DNA of 62,292 nt from Halorubrum sp. F4 (GCF_027257195.1 NZ_JAPDFS010000006.1:1-62292); one strand, 5' to 3'; shown: positions 33,519-42,932, counted from the stretch's first letter. The notes: generated by a model from the letters alone, not told the origin. Made by a program: numbers and translations.

Positions 33519-34970
33519 CTACTCCAGGTTGACGTTGACGTTCTTCGTCTGGGTGTACTCGCGCAGCGCCTCGGTGCCCTGCTCGCGGCCGAGTCCGCTC
33601 TCCTTGAACCCGCCGAAGGGCGTCTGCGGCTGCGTGACGGGATACTCGTTGACGCTCACCATGCCGTACTCCAGCGCGTCTGCGACCGTGTGAGCCGTCT
33701 CCAGGTCGCTCGTCCAGACCCCCGACATGAGCCCGTACGGCGAGTCGTTCGCGATCTCGATCGCCTCCTCGCGGTCGGCGAACTCGATCACCGACAGCAC
33801 CGGCCCGAAGATCTCCTCGCGGGCGACCGTCATGTCGTTGGTCACGTCGGTGAGGACGGTCGGCTCGACGAAGTGGCCGGCCTCCTTGTCCGCCGGGACG
33901 CCTCCGCCACATTCGACCGTCGCACCCTCCTCACGACCGGTCTCGATGTACTCGAGTACCTCCGCCTGCTGGCTCTCGCTGACGGTCGGTCCCATCCGAC
34001 CGTCGTCGTCGATGCCGCTGCCGAGCGGGGTGGACTCGGCGCGCTCGACGACGCGCTCGACGACCTCGTCGTGGATCGACTCGTGAACGAGGAGCCGGGA
34101 GCCGGCCCAACACATCTGTCCGGCGTTCATGAAGATCCCGTAGTGACAGCCGGCGGCCGCGGCGTCGAGGTCGGCGTCGGGGAAGACGAGGTTCGGCCCC
34201 TTCCCCCCGAGTTCGAGCGTGACGCCGGTCACGTTCGCGGCGGCGCGTTCCATCACGCCCTTCCCGACGCCGGTGCTGCCCGTGAACGCGACGTGTGCCA
34301 CGTCCGGGTGTTCGGCGAGGCGGTTCCCCGCGACGCTCCCGCGGCCGGGAACGACGTTCACGACGCCGTCCGGAAGGCCCGCCTCCTCCGCCGCGACCGC
34401 GTAGTAGAGCGCCGAGAGGGGCGTGGTGCTCGACGGTTTGAGAACCGCGGTGTTGCCGCAGGCGAGCGCGGGCGCGAGGCTCCGGCCGGCCAGCTGGAAC
34501 GGGTAGTTCCACGGGATCACGTGGGCGGTGACGCCGACGGGCTCGCGGACGGTGTAGTTCAGCCGATCGCCGGGGACGGGGACCTGATCGCCCTCGATCT
34601 TGTCGGTCCAGCCGGCGTAGTAGCGGAACGTCTCGATCACCATCTCGACGTCGAGCGACGCCTCGAACGGGGTCTTCCCGTTGTCGTGGGACTCGACCGC
34701 GACGATCTCGTCTTGCCGCTCCTCGATGGCGTCGGCCATCGCGTGAAGGCGCGCGCCGCGCTCGCGCGGGGCGAGCGACCGCCACTCGCCGTCGCGGGCC
34801 ATCGCGTCGTCCGCGGCGGCGACGGCGCGGTCCACGTCGACCTCGGCCGCCTCCGCGACCTCGGCGTACGGCTCCTCCGTCGCGGGGTCCTCGGTGTGGA
34901 ACGTCGTTCCTCCCTCGGCGTCGGTCCACTCGCCGTCGATATACAGCTCTGTCGGGCCGGTGTAGCTCAT
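33519..34970 (-). CDS. NAD(P)-dependent aldehyde dehydrogenase
   Basis: 483 aa from ATG 34970 (MSYTGPTELYIDGEW). The frame stays open upstream through the 16-bp repeat, but that part is not protein-like. Catalytic motifs are VTLELGGKGPNLVF (Glu) and NAGQMCWAGSRL (Cys), with VIPWNYPFQL and FTGSTGVGKG for cofactor binding. It resembles betaine/phenylacetaldehyde dehydrogenases. It could oxidise an aromatic aldehyde to the acid, or the open-chain semialdehyde of the phenylacetate route (the PaaZ dehydrogenase step). Confidence 0.93.
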   Translation of the reverse strand: MSYTGPTELYIDGEWTDAEGGTTFHTEDPATEEPYAEVAEAAEVDVDRAVAAADDAMARDGEWRSLAPRERGARLHAMADAIEERQDEIVAVESHDNGKTPFEASLDVEMVIETFRYYAGWTDKIEGDQVPVPGDRLNYTVREPVGVTAHVIPWNYPFQLAGRSLAPALACGNTAVLKPSSTTPLSALYYAVAAEEAGLPDGVVNVVPGRGSVAGNRLAEHPDVAHVAFTGSTGVGKGVMERAAANVTGVTLELGGKGPNLVFPDADLDAAAAGCHYGIFMNAGQMCWAGSRLLVHESIHDEVVERVVERAESTPLGSGIDDDGRMGPTVSESQQAEVLEYIETGREEGATVECGGGVPADKEAGHFVEPTVLTDVTNDMTVAREEIFGPVLSVIEFADREEAIEIANDSPYGLMSGVWTSDLETAHTVADALEYGMVSVNEYPVTQPQTPFGGFKESGLGREQGTEALREYTQTKNVNVNLE

Positions 34971-35059
34971 GCGGCTCGGGGTCGCTCCCGCGCGGATAAA
35001 ACGCTGTGGACGCCGGAACTCGATGGGATCGAGATGGGGTTCCGGAACCGAGCCGATTC

Positions 35060-35123
35060 GGAGGCGAGCGGAGACGGAAGCGAGCGGAGACGGAAGCGAG
35101 CGGAGATGGAGGCGAGCGGAGAC
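35060..35123. repeat. Four tandem copies of a 16-bp unit
   Basis: Units at 35060, 35076, 35092 and 35108 follow GGA(A/G)GCGAGCGGAGA(C/T), with at most one or two changes each. They lie in the divergent intergenic space between the aldehyde and alcohol dehydrogenase genes, about 90 bp upstream of the latter's start. They could be slippage-derived or a multimer binding site. Confidence 0.8.
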
Positions 35124-35184
35124 GACGGACGTCGGGGGACTCGGAGTCGATCGAGTCGCGAGAACGATCGCGGATGAGCGAACG

Positions 35185-35192
35185 TTTATGAG
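35185..35192 (+). promoter_or_regulatory. TATA box of the alcohol dehydrogenase gene
   Basis: TTTATGAG lies 27-34 bp before ATG 35219, which favours that start over ATG 35204. Confidence 0.5.
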
Positions 35193-35218
35193 TAACACTA
35201 CCCATGGTGACTGTGGAC

Positions 35219-36328
35219 ATGGAAATAGACGCCGCGGTCGTACGAGAGGAGTCCGGGCCGTTCGAGATCGAGACGCTGGAGCTGGACGATCCCCAACCCG
35301 GGGAGGTGTTGGTTCGCGTCGTGGGTGCGGGGCTGTGTCACACGGACCTCGCCGTCAGGGACCAGTACTACCCGACTCCGCTGCCGGCGGTGCTCGGCCA
35401 CGAGGGGTCGGGCGTCGTCGAGGCGGTCGGGGAGGGCGTCACGAAGGTGGCGGCCGGCGATCGGGTCGTGCTCACCTTCGATCACGACGGGACCTGTCGG
35501 AACTGTCGAGAGGGCGACGTGGCGTACTGCGACGACTTCTTCGCGCATAACTTCGCGGGACGGCGGGTCACGGACGGCTCCTCGCCGATCCGCGACGACG
35601 GCGAGGACGTGAGCGGGATGTTCTTCGGCCAGTCCTCCTTCGCGACCCACTCGATCGCCACCGAGCGGAACGTCGTTCCCGTCGGCGACGACGTCCCCCT
35701 CGAGCTACTCGGACCGCTCGGCTGCGGGATCCAGACGGGTGCTGGCGCGGTCATCAACACGCTCGACCCGCAGGCGGCCTCCTCCATCGTGGTGTTCGGG
35801 ACCGGGTCGGTCGGGCTGAGCGCGGTCATGGCCGCGGACCTGAAGGGCTGTACCGACGTCGTCGCCGTCGACCTCATGGAGTCCAGACTCGAGAAGGCGC
35901 TCGAGTTGGGCGCCACCCACGCGATCGATCCGACGAGCGTCGACGACACGGTCGACGCGATCCACGAGCACCTCGGCGGCGGAGCGGACTACAGCGTCGA
36001 GACGACGGCGAACACGGACGTCCTCCGACAGGCGGTCGACTGCCTGCGCCAGAACGCCGACTGCGCGGTCGTCGGCGCGCCGCCGCTCGGAACCGAGGTC
36101 GAACTCGACGTGAACAACGTCCTGTTCGGGCGGAACGTCAAGGGAGTCATCGAGGGGAACTCCATGCCGGACCTCTTCATCCCCGACCTGATCGAGCTCT
36201 ACCGTGCCGGGAAGTTCCCGTTCGACGAGCTCGTCACCTACTACGACTTCGAGGACATCGAGCGGGCGATAGCGGAGCAGGAGGCGGGCGAGGCGATCAA
36301 GCCGGTCCTTCGCGTGAGCGAGCCGTAG
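35219..36328 (+). CDS. Zinc-dependent alcohol dehydrogenase, aryl-alcohol type
   Basis: 369 aa from ATG 35219 (ATG 35204 adds five residues). The catalytic zinc site is GLCHTDL and LGHEGSG, with GPLGCGIQTGAGA, and VVFGTGSVGLSA binds NAD. The structural zinc lobe reads DGTCRNCREGDVAYC, so the first of the four usual Cys is Asp. The shape matches benzyl/aryl alcohol dehydrogenases. With the divergent aldehyde dehydrogenase it would oxidise an aromatic alcohol to the acid that feeds the CoA ligase (inference). Confidence 0.92.
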   Translation: MEIDAAVVREESGPFEIETLELDDPQPGEVLVRVVGAGLCHTDLAVRDQYYPTPLPAVLGHEGSGVVEAVGEGVTKVAAGDRVVLTFDHDGTCRNCREGDVAYCDDFFAHNFAGRRVTDGSSPIRDDGEDVSGMFFGQSSFATHSIATERNVVPVGDDVPLELLGPLGCGIQTGAGAVINTLDPQAASSIVVFGTGSVGLSAVMAADLKGCTDVVAVDLMESRLEKALELGATHAIDPTSVDDTVDAIHEHLGGGADYSVETTANTDVLRQAVDCLRQNADCAVVGAPPLGTEVELDVNNVLFGRNVKGVIEGNSMPDLFIPDLIELYRAGKFPFDELVTYYDFEDIERAIAEQEAGEAIKPVLRVSEP

Positions 36329-36441
36329 ACGGGGCGATCCCGGACCGCCGACACGGGGTCGACTCCGGATCACCGGCGCGAGGTCGAAACCGCGCGTCCG
36401 GATCCCTATGGATTTTTACTGTAGGACCGAAACGGGGACCC

Positions 36442-37611
36442 ATGCGAGACGTGTATGTGCTCGGAGCCGGGCAGTCGTCGTTCGGCTCGTTTCCGGAGGA
36501 GACGTACCTCACGCTGTTCGACGACGCCTTCGACGCGGCGCTCGACAGCGTCGACGGCGAGTTCGACCCGGGGGCGATAGAGGAGGCGTACCTCGGCACC
36601 CTCGGCGTCGGCGGCCGACAGATCGGGTTGAGCGGCCCCGCGGTGACCGAACACCTCGGGCTCCACGGCGTGCCGACGACCCGGGTCGAGAACGCGTGTG
36701 CCGCGAGCGGCTTCGCCTTCCGACAGGCGGTCACCGCCGTCAAGTCGGGCGTGGTCGACGTCGCGCTCGCCGGCGGGTACGAGGTGATGACCGACGCCAG
36801 CTCCGATCACACCCGCTGGTGGCTCGGCGTCAGCGGCGAGACCGAGTGGGAGCGCACGAGCGGCACGACGTTCGCCGGGGTGTACGCCCAGATGGCGAGC
36901 GCGCACATGGACGAGTACGGGACGACGGCCGAGGACCTGAGCCGCGTCGCCGTGAAGAACCACGCGAACGGGGCGAAGAACCCGAAGGCGCACCTCGGGT
37001 TCGAGTGTTCGCTCGAGGACGCCGTGTCGGCGCCGAGCGTCGCCGACCCGCTGAACCTCTACCACTGCTGTCCGACGACCGACGGCGCGAGCGCGGCCAT
37101 CGTCGTGAGCGAGGAGGTCGCTCGGGAGGCGAGCGACGCGGCGGTCCGGGTCGCCGGCGCGGGCGCGGCGAGCGGGCGGGTCGGGCTGTTCCAGCGGGAC
37201 TCGCTGACGAGCGTCCCCGCGAGCGTCACCGCGGGCGAGTCGGCCTACGAGCAGGCGGGGGTCGGCCCCGACGACCTCGATTTCGCCGAGGTCCACGACT
37301 GCTTCGCCATCGCCGAGCTGCTCGCGTACGAGGACCTCGGGTTCTGCGAGCGCGGCGAGGCCGGCCGGCTCCTCCGGGAGGGCGTCACCGATCCCGACGG
37401 CGAACTCCCCGTCAACACCTCCGGCGGGCTCAAATCGAAGGGACATCCCATCGGCGCGACCGGGACCGGCCAGATCGTCGAGGCGTTCAAACAGCTCCGC
37501 GGGGAGGCGTACGTCCAGGTCGACGACCCGAAGTACGGGCTGACACACAACGTCGGTGGGAGCGGGGGCGGCGTTACCGTCCACGTGCTCGAACGGGGTG
37601 AGTTCGCGTGA
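36442..37611 (+). CDS. Thiolase family protein (SCP2-type acetyl-CoA acyltransferase)
   Basis: 389 aa. The nucleophile Cys86 is in VENACAASGFAF, with NTSGGLKSKGHPIGATG (catalytic His) and a C-terminal HNVGGSGGGVTVHVLE. These support a thiolase-fold acyltransferase; the usual second Cys in the C-terminal loop is replaced by Gly/Ser, as often in SCP2-type enzymes. It overlaps the next gene by four bases (GTGA). That pairing with an OB-fold partner recalls archaeal thiolase/HMG-CoA synthase/DUF35 complexes and steroid side-chain aldolases. Confidence 0.88.
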   Translation: MRDVYVLGAGQSSFGSFPEETYLTLFDDAFDAALDSVDGEFDPGAIEEAYLGTLGVGGRQIGLSGPAVTEHLGLHGVPTTRVENACAASGFAFRQAVTAVKSGVVDVALAGGYEVMTDASSDHTRWWLGVSGETEWERTSGTTFAGVYAQMASAHMDEYGTTAEDLSRVAVKNHANGAKNPKAHLGFECSLEDAVSAPSVADPLNLYHCCPTTDGASAAIVVSEEVAREASDAAVRVAGAGAASGRVGLFQRDSLTSVPASVTAGESAYEQAGVGPDDLDFAEVHDCFAIAELLAYEDLGFCERGEAGRLLREGVTDPDGELPVNTSGGLKSKGHPIGATGTGQIVEAFKQLRGEAYVQVDDPKYGLTHNVGGSGGGVTVHVLERGEFA

Positions 37612-39050
37612 GGGGGATCGCCGCCGCCGGGGCGTACGTGCCCCGGTTCCGGCTCACGACGGACGAACTGTCAGAGGCGTGGGGGACGAGTCACGCGAGC
37701 GGGATCGAGCGGAAGGCGGTGCCCGCCGCCGACGAGGACGCCCTGACGATGGCCGTCGAGGCGGCCGAGCGCGCGCTGTCGAGCGACGCGGTCGACCGCG
37801 AGGATCTGACGCTCGCGGCCGTGGCGACGACGACGCCGCCGGCCGAGGAGGGCGAGCTGCTCCCGCGGCTCGCACGGGCGCTCGATCTCCCCCGATCGGT
37901 GGCGACGGCGACGGTCGGCGGCCACACGGCGGCGGGAGCCGAGGCGCTCTCGCGGGCGCTCGACGCCGAGGGGCCGGCGCTCGTCGTCGCCGCCGACTGT
38001 CCGGCGGGCGAGCCGGCCGAGGGCGACCACCCGCTCGGGGCCGGCGCGGCGGCGTTCGTCGTCGACGACGACGCGTCCGCGACCGTGACCGGCACCGCCT
38101 GGTACACCGAGGAGACGCCGGGGATCCGGTTCCGCGAGCGCGGCGGGGAGGAGGTGGCGTCGCTCGACGTCACGACCTATCAGCGGAACGCGATCCGCGA
38201 GGCGGTCACGGAGGCCGTCTCGTCGCTTCCGGTCGACCCCGCGGACGCCGACGCCGCGGCGGTCCACCAGCCGGACGGCCAGTTCCCGTACCGGGCGACC
38301 GCGGACCTCCCGGTCTCGAACGGGGCGGTCGCGGCGGGGACCGTCGTGGACCGGATCGGCGACGCCGGGGCCGCTACGGTCCCGCTCGGACTGCTCGCCG
38401 CCCTCGACGCGGACGACCCGGAGAGCAACGGGGATGACGCCGAGAGCGCCGGGACGTCGATCGCGGCCTTCTTCGGCGGCGGCACCGCGGCCGGGGTCGC
38501 CGTCGAGGGCGACGTCGACGTCGTCGGGATCCACGACCTCGAGGGCGGAACGACGGTCGACTACGCCTCGTACCTCCGCGAGCGGGGATACGTCGTGAGC
38601 GGCGACGTCGCCGGCGGCGGGGCTCACGTCAGCCTGCCGAACTGGCGGCGGTCGCTCGACCAGCGCTACCGGCTCGTCGCGGGGATCTGTCCGGAGTGCG
38701 GCGGCGTCTCGTTCCCGCCGGAGGGTGCCTGCCAGTCGTGTCACTCGCGGGTCGAGTTCGAGGAGTTCGAGGCCCCCCGGACCGGGACGGTCCGGGCGCT
38801 GACCGTCATCGGGCAGGGCGGCGCGCCGCCGGAGTTCGCGGAGCTCCAGCAGCGCGACGGCGCGTACGCCGTGGCGATCGTCGAGCTCGAGGCCGCGGCG
38901 GGACGCGTCCGGCTCCCCGCACAGGTCACCGACGCGGACCCGGCCGACGTCGACGTCGGCGACGAGGTCCGGGCGACGGTCCGGCGGATCTACGAGCAGG
39001 AGGGCGTCCCCCGCTACGGGGTCAAGTTCGAGCCGATCGAGTCCGAGTGA
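37608..39050 (+). CDS. HMG-CoA-synthase-like domain fused to a DUF35 zinc-ribbon/OB-fold
   Basis: 480 aa from a GTG overlapping the thiolase stop. The first ~330 residues have a thiolase/KAS III fold starting MRGIAAAGAYVPRFRLTTDEL. The region that should hold the nucleophile reads TATVGGHTAAGAEAL with no Cys. The last ~130 residues are a DUF35 module with CPECG and CQSCHS zinc ligands and an OB fold. In archaea DUF35 proteins link thiolase to HMG-CoA synthase. Here the fusion may be a non-catalytic or aldolase-type partner of the adjacent thiolase. Confidence 0.82.
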   Translation: MRGIAAAGAYVPRFRLTTDELSEAWGTSHASGIERKAVPAADEDALTMAVEAAERALSSDAVDREDLTLAAVATTTPPAEEGELLPRLARALDLPRSVATATVGGHTAAGAEALSRALDAEGPALVVAADCPAGEPAEGDHPLGAGAAAFVVDDDASATVTGTAWYTEETPGIRFRERGGEEVASLDVTTYQRNAIREAVTEAVSSLPVDPADADAAAVHQPDGQFPYRATADLPVSNGAVAAGTVVDRIGDAGAATVPLGLLAALDADDPESNGDDAESAGTSIAAFFGGGTAAGVAVEGDVDVVGIHDLEGGTTVDYASYLRERGYVVSGDVAGGGAHVSLPNWRRSLDQRYRLVAGICPECGGVSFPPEGACQSCHSRVEFEEFEAPRTGTVRALTVIGQGGAPPEFAELQQRDGAYAVAIVELEAAAGRVRLPAQVTDADPADVDVGDEVRATVRRIYEQEGVPRYGVKFEPIESE

Positions 39051-39982
39051 GCGCCCGGGCGAACCCGATACGCGACCGGATCGCCCTCGCACCGTTCGAC
39101 CGCGCCGATCGCCGCGAGCCGACGGAGGTGTGCGGACGCCTCGCCCGCGCCGAACTTCGCGTGGATCCCGCGCATCTCGCCGAACAGCTCCCGTGCGACC
39201 GTCCACGGCGTGGCCGCGCCCGCCGCGGGAAGCACGTCGAGGACCCGTCGTGCGCGCTCGCGGTGGTGTTCGCGAACCGACGCCGCCTCGCTCGCCACGT
39301 CGACGGTCGTCCCGTGACCGGGCTCGCCGCGGTCGAAGGCGTCGGCGACGCGGTCGACGGAGCGGAGATACGCCGCGAGCGGGTCGTCGGTCCGCGTGTC
39401 GCTTCCGCCGACGTTCGGCGTGTACGTCGGCAACAGCAGGTCGCCGAGGAACAGCGTGTCGCCGCGCGGTCCGTCGTACACGAACGAGGCGTGACCCGCG
39501 GTGTGACCCGGGGTAGAGAGGAGTTCGACGCCCGCGACGACGTCCCCGTCGGAGAGTTCGCGAACCTCGTAGGTGTCGGGGAGCGGCGAGGGGCGGTCCG
39601 CCTCGACGAGCGCGGTTCGCACGTCCCTCGGTACTCCCCACCGTCGGAGCGCGGCGGCGTCGCGGTCGAGTCTGCGGGCGCGTTCGTCGGCGTACGACGC
39701 CACGAGCGGCGCGTCGGCCGCGTGCATGGCGATCCGAGCGTCCGCGGCGTCCGCGAGCCGGGTCGCCAGCCCCGCGTGGTCGGCGTGCCAGTGGGTCACG
39801 AGGACGTGCTCGACGTCGTTGAGCGCGAGGTCGGCGTCGGCGATCCCCGCACGCAGGGCCTCCCACGGCTCGTCTCCCGACGGTCCGGGATCGACGACGA
39901 CGCCGGCGTCGGGAAGGACGTACGCGCCGTTGACGCCCTCCGGCGATCCCGTGCCGACGGCGACGCGCACCGCGTCCGTCAC
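39014..39982 (-). CDS. Metallo-beta-lactamase fold hydrolase with C-terminal helical domain
   Basis: 322 aa from a GTG overlapping the upstream UbiD-like stop. The metal motif THWHADHAG, STPGHTAGHASF and LFLGDLLLP are intact. The ~90-residue C-terminal helical part (EASAHLRRLAAIGAVERC) resembles a winged helix, as in LACTB2-like enzymes. It could be a thioesterase-like or lactone hydrolase. It is last in the UbiD operon and its 3' end overlaps the convergent fusion gene by 37 bp. Confidence 0.88.
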   Translation of the reverse strand: MTDAVRVAVGTGSPEGVNGAYVLPDAGVVVDPGPSGDEPWEALRAGIADADLALNDVEHVLVTHWHADHAGLATRLADAADARIAMHAADAPLVASYADERARRLDRDAAALRRWGVPRDVRTALVEADRPSPLPDTYEVRELSDGDVVAGVELLSTPGHTAGHASFVYDGPRGDTLFLGDLLLPTYTPNVGGSDTRTDDPLAAYLRSVDRVADAFDRGEPGHGTTVDVASEAASVREHHRERARRVLDVLPAAGAATPWTVARELFGEMRGIHAKFGAGEASAHLRRLAAIGAVERCEGDPVAYRVRPGAHSDSIGSNLTP

Positions 39983-41433
39983 GCGCCGTCACCCCTCGAT
40001 GCGGCGTCGTCGTCGTACCGCGGCGGCAGGTCCTCGATCCCGTCGTCCCCGGCCCGTGACGCCGTCAGCGCCTCCCATCGTTCGAGTGCGGACTCGCGGA
40101 TCCCCTCCGGGAACGACGACTCGAACGTGACGCGCGGCGCGATGTAGTCCTCGTCCCACCGGGGGTCCCAGATGGCGCTGATGTACAGCCGCGACCCGGT
40201 CTCGCCGTCCCGACGGTAGACCGGCGCGGTCGCCGCCGGAGCGTTGGGGTCGCTGAACACCCAGTCGTTGCCCGGGTGCGCCTTCACCCACATGTCGTCG
40301 AGCGCGCGGGCGAGGTCGGTCGGCCGCGCGTACTCGTCCAACACGAGCACCTTGTCGAAGTAGTCGGAGAACGAGAACAGCGCGTTCGCGAGCTGCCAGT
40401 CGAAGCCGGCGTACAGGATCTCGCTCGAGACGAGACAGAGGCCGAGCCGACTCTCGACGGGGAGCTGTACCCAGGAGACGGGCGAGACCCCCCAGTAGCC
40501 GTTCACGCGGCGGTACAGCGTCGCCGCCTCGACGAGGCTCATGAGGTGAACGTCGTCCGCGAGGGGCGCGCCGAGCGGGACGAACGGCACCGTCGGGTCC
40601 TCCCGCAGGCGGATCCCCTCCGCCTCGAACGAGAGCGTGGCGGTCTCGGTCGCCCGCTCCCAGGTCGCCTCCGGGCCGGAGACCGGGGCGTCGGTGGGAT
40701 CGGCGACGCCGTCGATCCGCACCTCCGCGCTCGCGGGCACGACACGCCCGTCGACCCGCGCGAGCGGGACGTCGGCGAGCCCGGCGGCGCGTTCCGGCAC
40801 GGCGGGAACGGTCCGGTCCTGCGTCCATCCCTGGAGCGCGGCGACGAGCGTCGCCGCCTCGACGCCGAGCGACACGCTCGCGGCCCGACCGCCCTCGAAC
40901 CACTCGTCGACGGCCCCCGGAACGACCACCCTGAGCGTCGATCCCCGGTGGACGGTCCCCCGAACCGGCGCCCACGTCGTGGTCCCGTCGCGTTCGACCG
41001 CGATCACGCCCTGCGTGACGCCCTGTCGTCCGGCGTCGTCGACGCCCGGGAGGCCGAGCGCGTAGAGGTCGTCCCCCGCGTCGCGGTCGGCGGCCGGGTC
41101 GAGAAGGACCGCCTCCGAGAGCGGGGTCGTCTCCCACCGCGAGAGCACGTCGAGGAGGTCGACGCAGCCGACGTCGTGACCCAGCCCGAGGCCGGCGGCG
41201 ATCCGCCGCCACGGGCGGTTCTCCCGGCCGGATATCTGGTCGGGGCCGGCGTAGACGCCGCTGGCGTACGCGACCCGGCCGGCCGTCTCGTCGAACCGGA
41301 GCGCGGCGCAGTTGTGCCGGAGCGCCTCAGTCGCGACGACCGCCGCCTCGGTGTCCCAGTGGACGCGGTCGCCTATCTCCAGGAGGTCCCCGTGCTCGCG
41401 GAGGTCGTCGAGGTGATCGGAGAGGGTCGTCAC
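39979..41433 (-). CDS. Divergent UbiD-family protein, probably non-catalytic subunit
   Basis: 484 aa from the GTG overlapping the preceding UbiD stop; the much longer open frame is antisense-like before this. It aligns with the UbiD fold (LREHGDLLEIGDRVHWDTEA; VHLMSLVEAATLYRRVNGYWGVSPVSWVQLP; DDMWVKAHPGNDW). The active-site positions differ: Arg is Gln in GVTQGVIAV, and AEVRIDG replaces the Glu-containing AEIVIEG. The DEGPFG block is also lost. It may be a structural partner of the catalytic UbiD, as in multi-subunit aromatic carboxylases (inference). Confidence 0.75.
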   Translation of the reverse strand: MTTLSDHLDDLREHGDLLEIGDRVHWDTEAAVVATEALRHNCAALRFDETAGRVAYASGVYAGPDQISGRENRPWRRIAAGLGLGHDVGCVDLLDVLSRWETTPLSEAVLLDPAADRDAGDDLYALGLPGVDDAGRQGVTQGVIAVERDGTTTWAPVRGTVHRGSTLRVVVPGAVDEWFEGGRAASVSLGVEAATLVAALQGWTQDRTVPAVPERAAGLADVPLARVDGRVVPASAEVRIDGVADPTDAPVSGPEATWERATETATLSFEAEGIRLREDPTVPFVPLGAPLADDVHLMSLVEAATLYRRVNGYWGVSPVSWVQLPVESRLGLCLVSSEILYAGFDWQLANALFSFSDYFDKVLVLDEYARPTDLARALDDMWVKAHPGNDWVFSDPNAPAATAPVYRRDGETGSRLYISAIWDPRWDEDYIAPRVTFESSFPEGIRESALERWEALTASRAGDDGIEDLPPRYDDDAASRGDGA

Positions 41434-42932
41434 GGTTCGACCTCCGTCGGGTCGATCCCCGGCAGCCCGTCGGGGTCCGCGCCCGCCCCGGCGAGCAGCG
41501 TCCGCGCCCAGTACCGCGTCTCCTCGTCGGCCGCCTCCGCGGCCGCCTCCGCGTCGTCGTCGCGGTCGCGGGTGGCGTCGATGTACGCCTTGGCGGTCTT
41601 CGCCTTCGAGGTGCCCGTCTGGGCGTTCCCCTTCTCGTCCGGCGTCTGGTAGATGTTCAACGGCACCTTCGGCATCGACGCGACGCCGAACTGGTGGAAG
41701 TCCTCGTCGGGGTCCGCGTACAACGCGAGCGCCTCCAACACGGCGCGCTGGTCGAGCGGGTCGACGTCGCCGTCGACGAACACGAAGAAGTCGACGTGGA
41801 GCATGCCCCAGGTGGTGAAGATGAAGTTCGCCAGCTCGTGGAGCTCGCCGGGAGCCGTCGCGTCCGTCGAGATGACGTAGACGGTCCGCGGCGTCGACTG
41901 CCAGGGGACACAGCGGTCCACGTCGAACCCGCCGGCGCGCAGCCCGAGCGTCGCGTCCGGCCCGACACAGCCGATCTCCATCGAGCTGGTGGAGTTCTCC
42001 GTGTGACCCACGCCCGTCCCCTCGACGCAGAAGGGGATGATCGGGTCCGTCCGTCGGGTGATCGCGGTCACCTCGAGGGCGGGCATGGACCGCCGCGGCC
42101 CGTGCATGTACCCGAAGTAGTCGCCGAAGGGCCCCTCGTCGCGGCGCACGTCGGGACGGATCTCGCCCTCGATGACGATCTCCGCGTCGGCCGGGACGAG
42201 GAGGTCGTTCGTCTCGCAGGGGACGAGGTCGATCGGCGCGCCCTTCAGGCCGCCGGCGAACTCGGCCTCGCTGCGGCCCGTCGGGATCCACATCACCGAG
42301 CTGTACTGTACCGCCGGGTCGGCCCCGACGACGATCGCGACCGGCATCGGCTCGTCGCGCCGCTCGTACTTGTAGTAGAAGAGGTTCGGCGTCTGCTCGC
42401 CGGCGAGCAGGAGCACGCTCGCGGTCCGGCTGTCGTGGACCATCACGCGGTGATACGAGTAGTCGATCCACGCCGAGTCCGGGTCCGGCGCCACGAGGGT
42501 GTGGAGGTTCGAGTACCGTCCCCCGTCGCCCGCGTGGATGTAGGGCCACGGGTAATCGAGCAGGTCCACGTCCTCGCCCGTCTCGATCACCTCCTTACAC
42601 GGTGCGTCGCGCCGATCGACCGTCTCCGGCGACCGCTGGTCCTTGAGCCGCCGGATCGTCTCGTCGTAGAACTCCCGGCGCGAGGCGTCCGGCGGGATGT
42701 CCATTCCGAGGGCGATCCGGTCCCAGGGCCGGCGCTGTGACCCCCGATACGGGTCGCCGACGAGGCGTGCGCCGTCCGCCGACTCGAAGAGGGGGATCGG
42801 GCCGTCGTTCTCGTTCGCGAGCATCGTGAGCGCGCTCGCCTCCAGGTTCCACGACACCGGGTCGTCGATCCGGACGAGGTCGTCCCGCGCCTCCACCTCT
42901 CGGAGGTACCCGCGGAAGCCGTCGACAGTCAT
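41430..42932 (-). CDS. UbiD-family prenylated-FMN-dependent (de)carboxylase
   Basis: 500 aa from ATG 42932, overlapping the upstream gene stop. Family blocks are NLHTLVAP, YHRVMVHD (catalytic Arg), FYYKYERRDEPMPVAIVVGADP, PADAEIVIEGEI (Glu) and DEGPFGDYFGYMHGP. The C-terminal IDATRDRDDD is near the expected metal/phosphate-binding end. UbiD enzymes reversibly decarboxylate aromatic or unsaturated acids with prenylated FMN. The UbiX prenyltransferase is not in this window. Context suggests an aromatic acid substrate. Confidence 0.92.
   Translation of the reverse strand: MTVDGFRGYLREVEARDDLVRIDDPVSWNLEASALTMLANENDGPIPLFESADGARLVGDPYRGSQRRPWDRIALGMDIPPDASRREFYDETIRRLKDQRSPETVDRRDAPCKEVIETGEDVDLLDYPWPYIHAGDGGRYSNLHTLVAPDPDSAWIDYSYHRVMVHDSRTASVLLLAGEQTPNLFYYKYERRDEPMPVAIVVGADPAVQYSSVMWIPTGRSEAEFAGGLKGAPIDLVPCETNDLLVPADAEIVIEGEIRPDVRRDEGPFGDYFGYMHGPRRSMPALEVTAITRRTDPIIPFCVEGTGVGHTENSTSSMEIGCVGPDATLGLRAGGFDVDRCVPWQSTPRTVYVISTDATAPGELHELANFIFTTWGMLHVDFFVFVDGDVDPLDQRAVLEALALYADPDEDFHQFGVASMPKVPLNIYQTPDEKGNAQTGTSKAKTAKAYIDATRDRDDDAEAAAEAADEETRYWARTLLAGAGADPDGLPGIDPTEVEP

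Noticed and set aside
37671..39992. 773-codon open frame on the - strand
   Set aside because: It opposes the HMG-CoA-synthase-like fusion and overlaps the MBL gene; it is Arg-rich low complexity without any motif.
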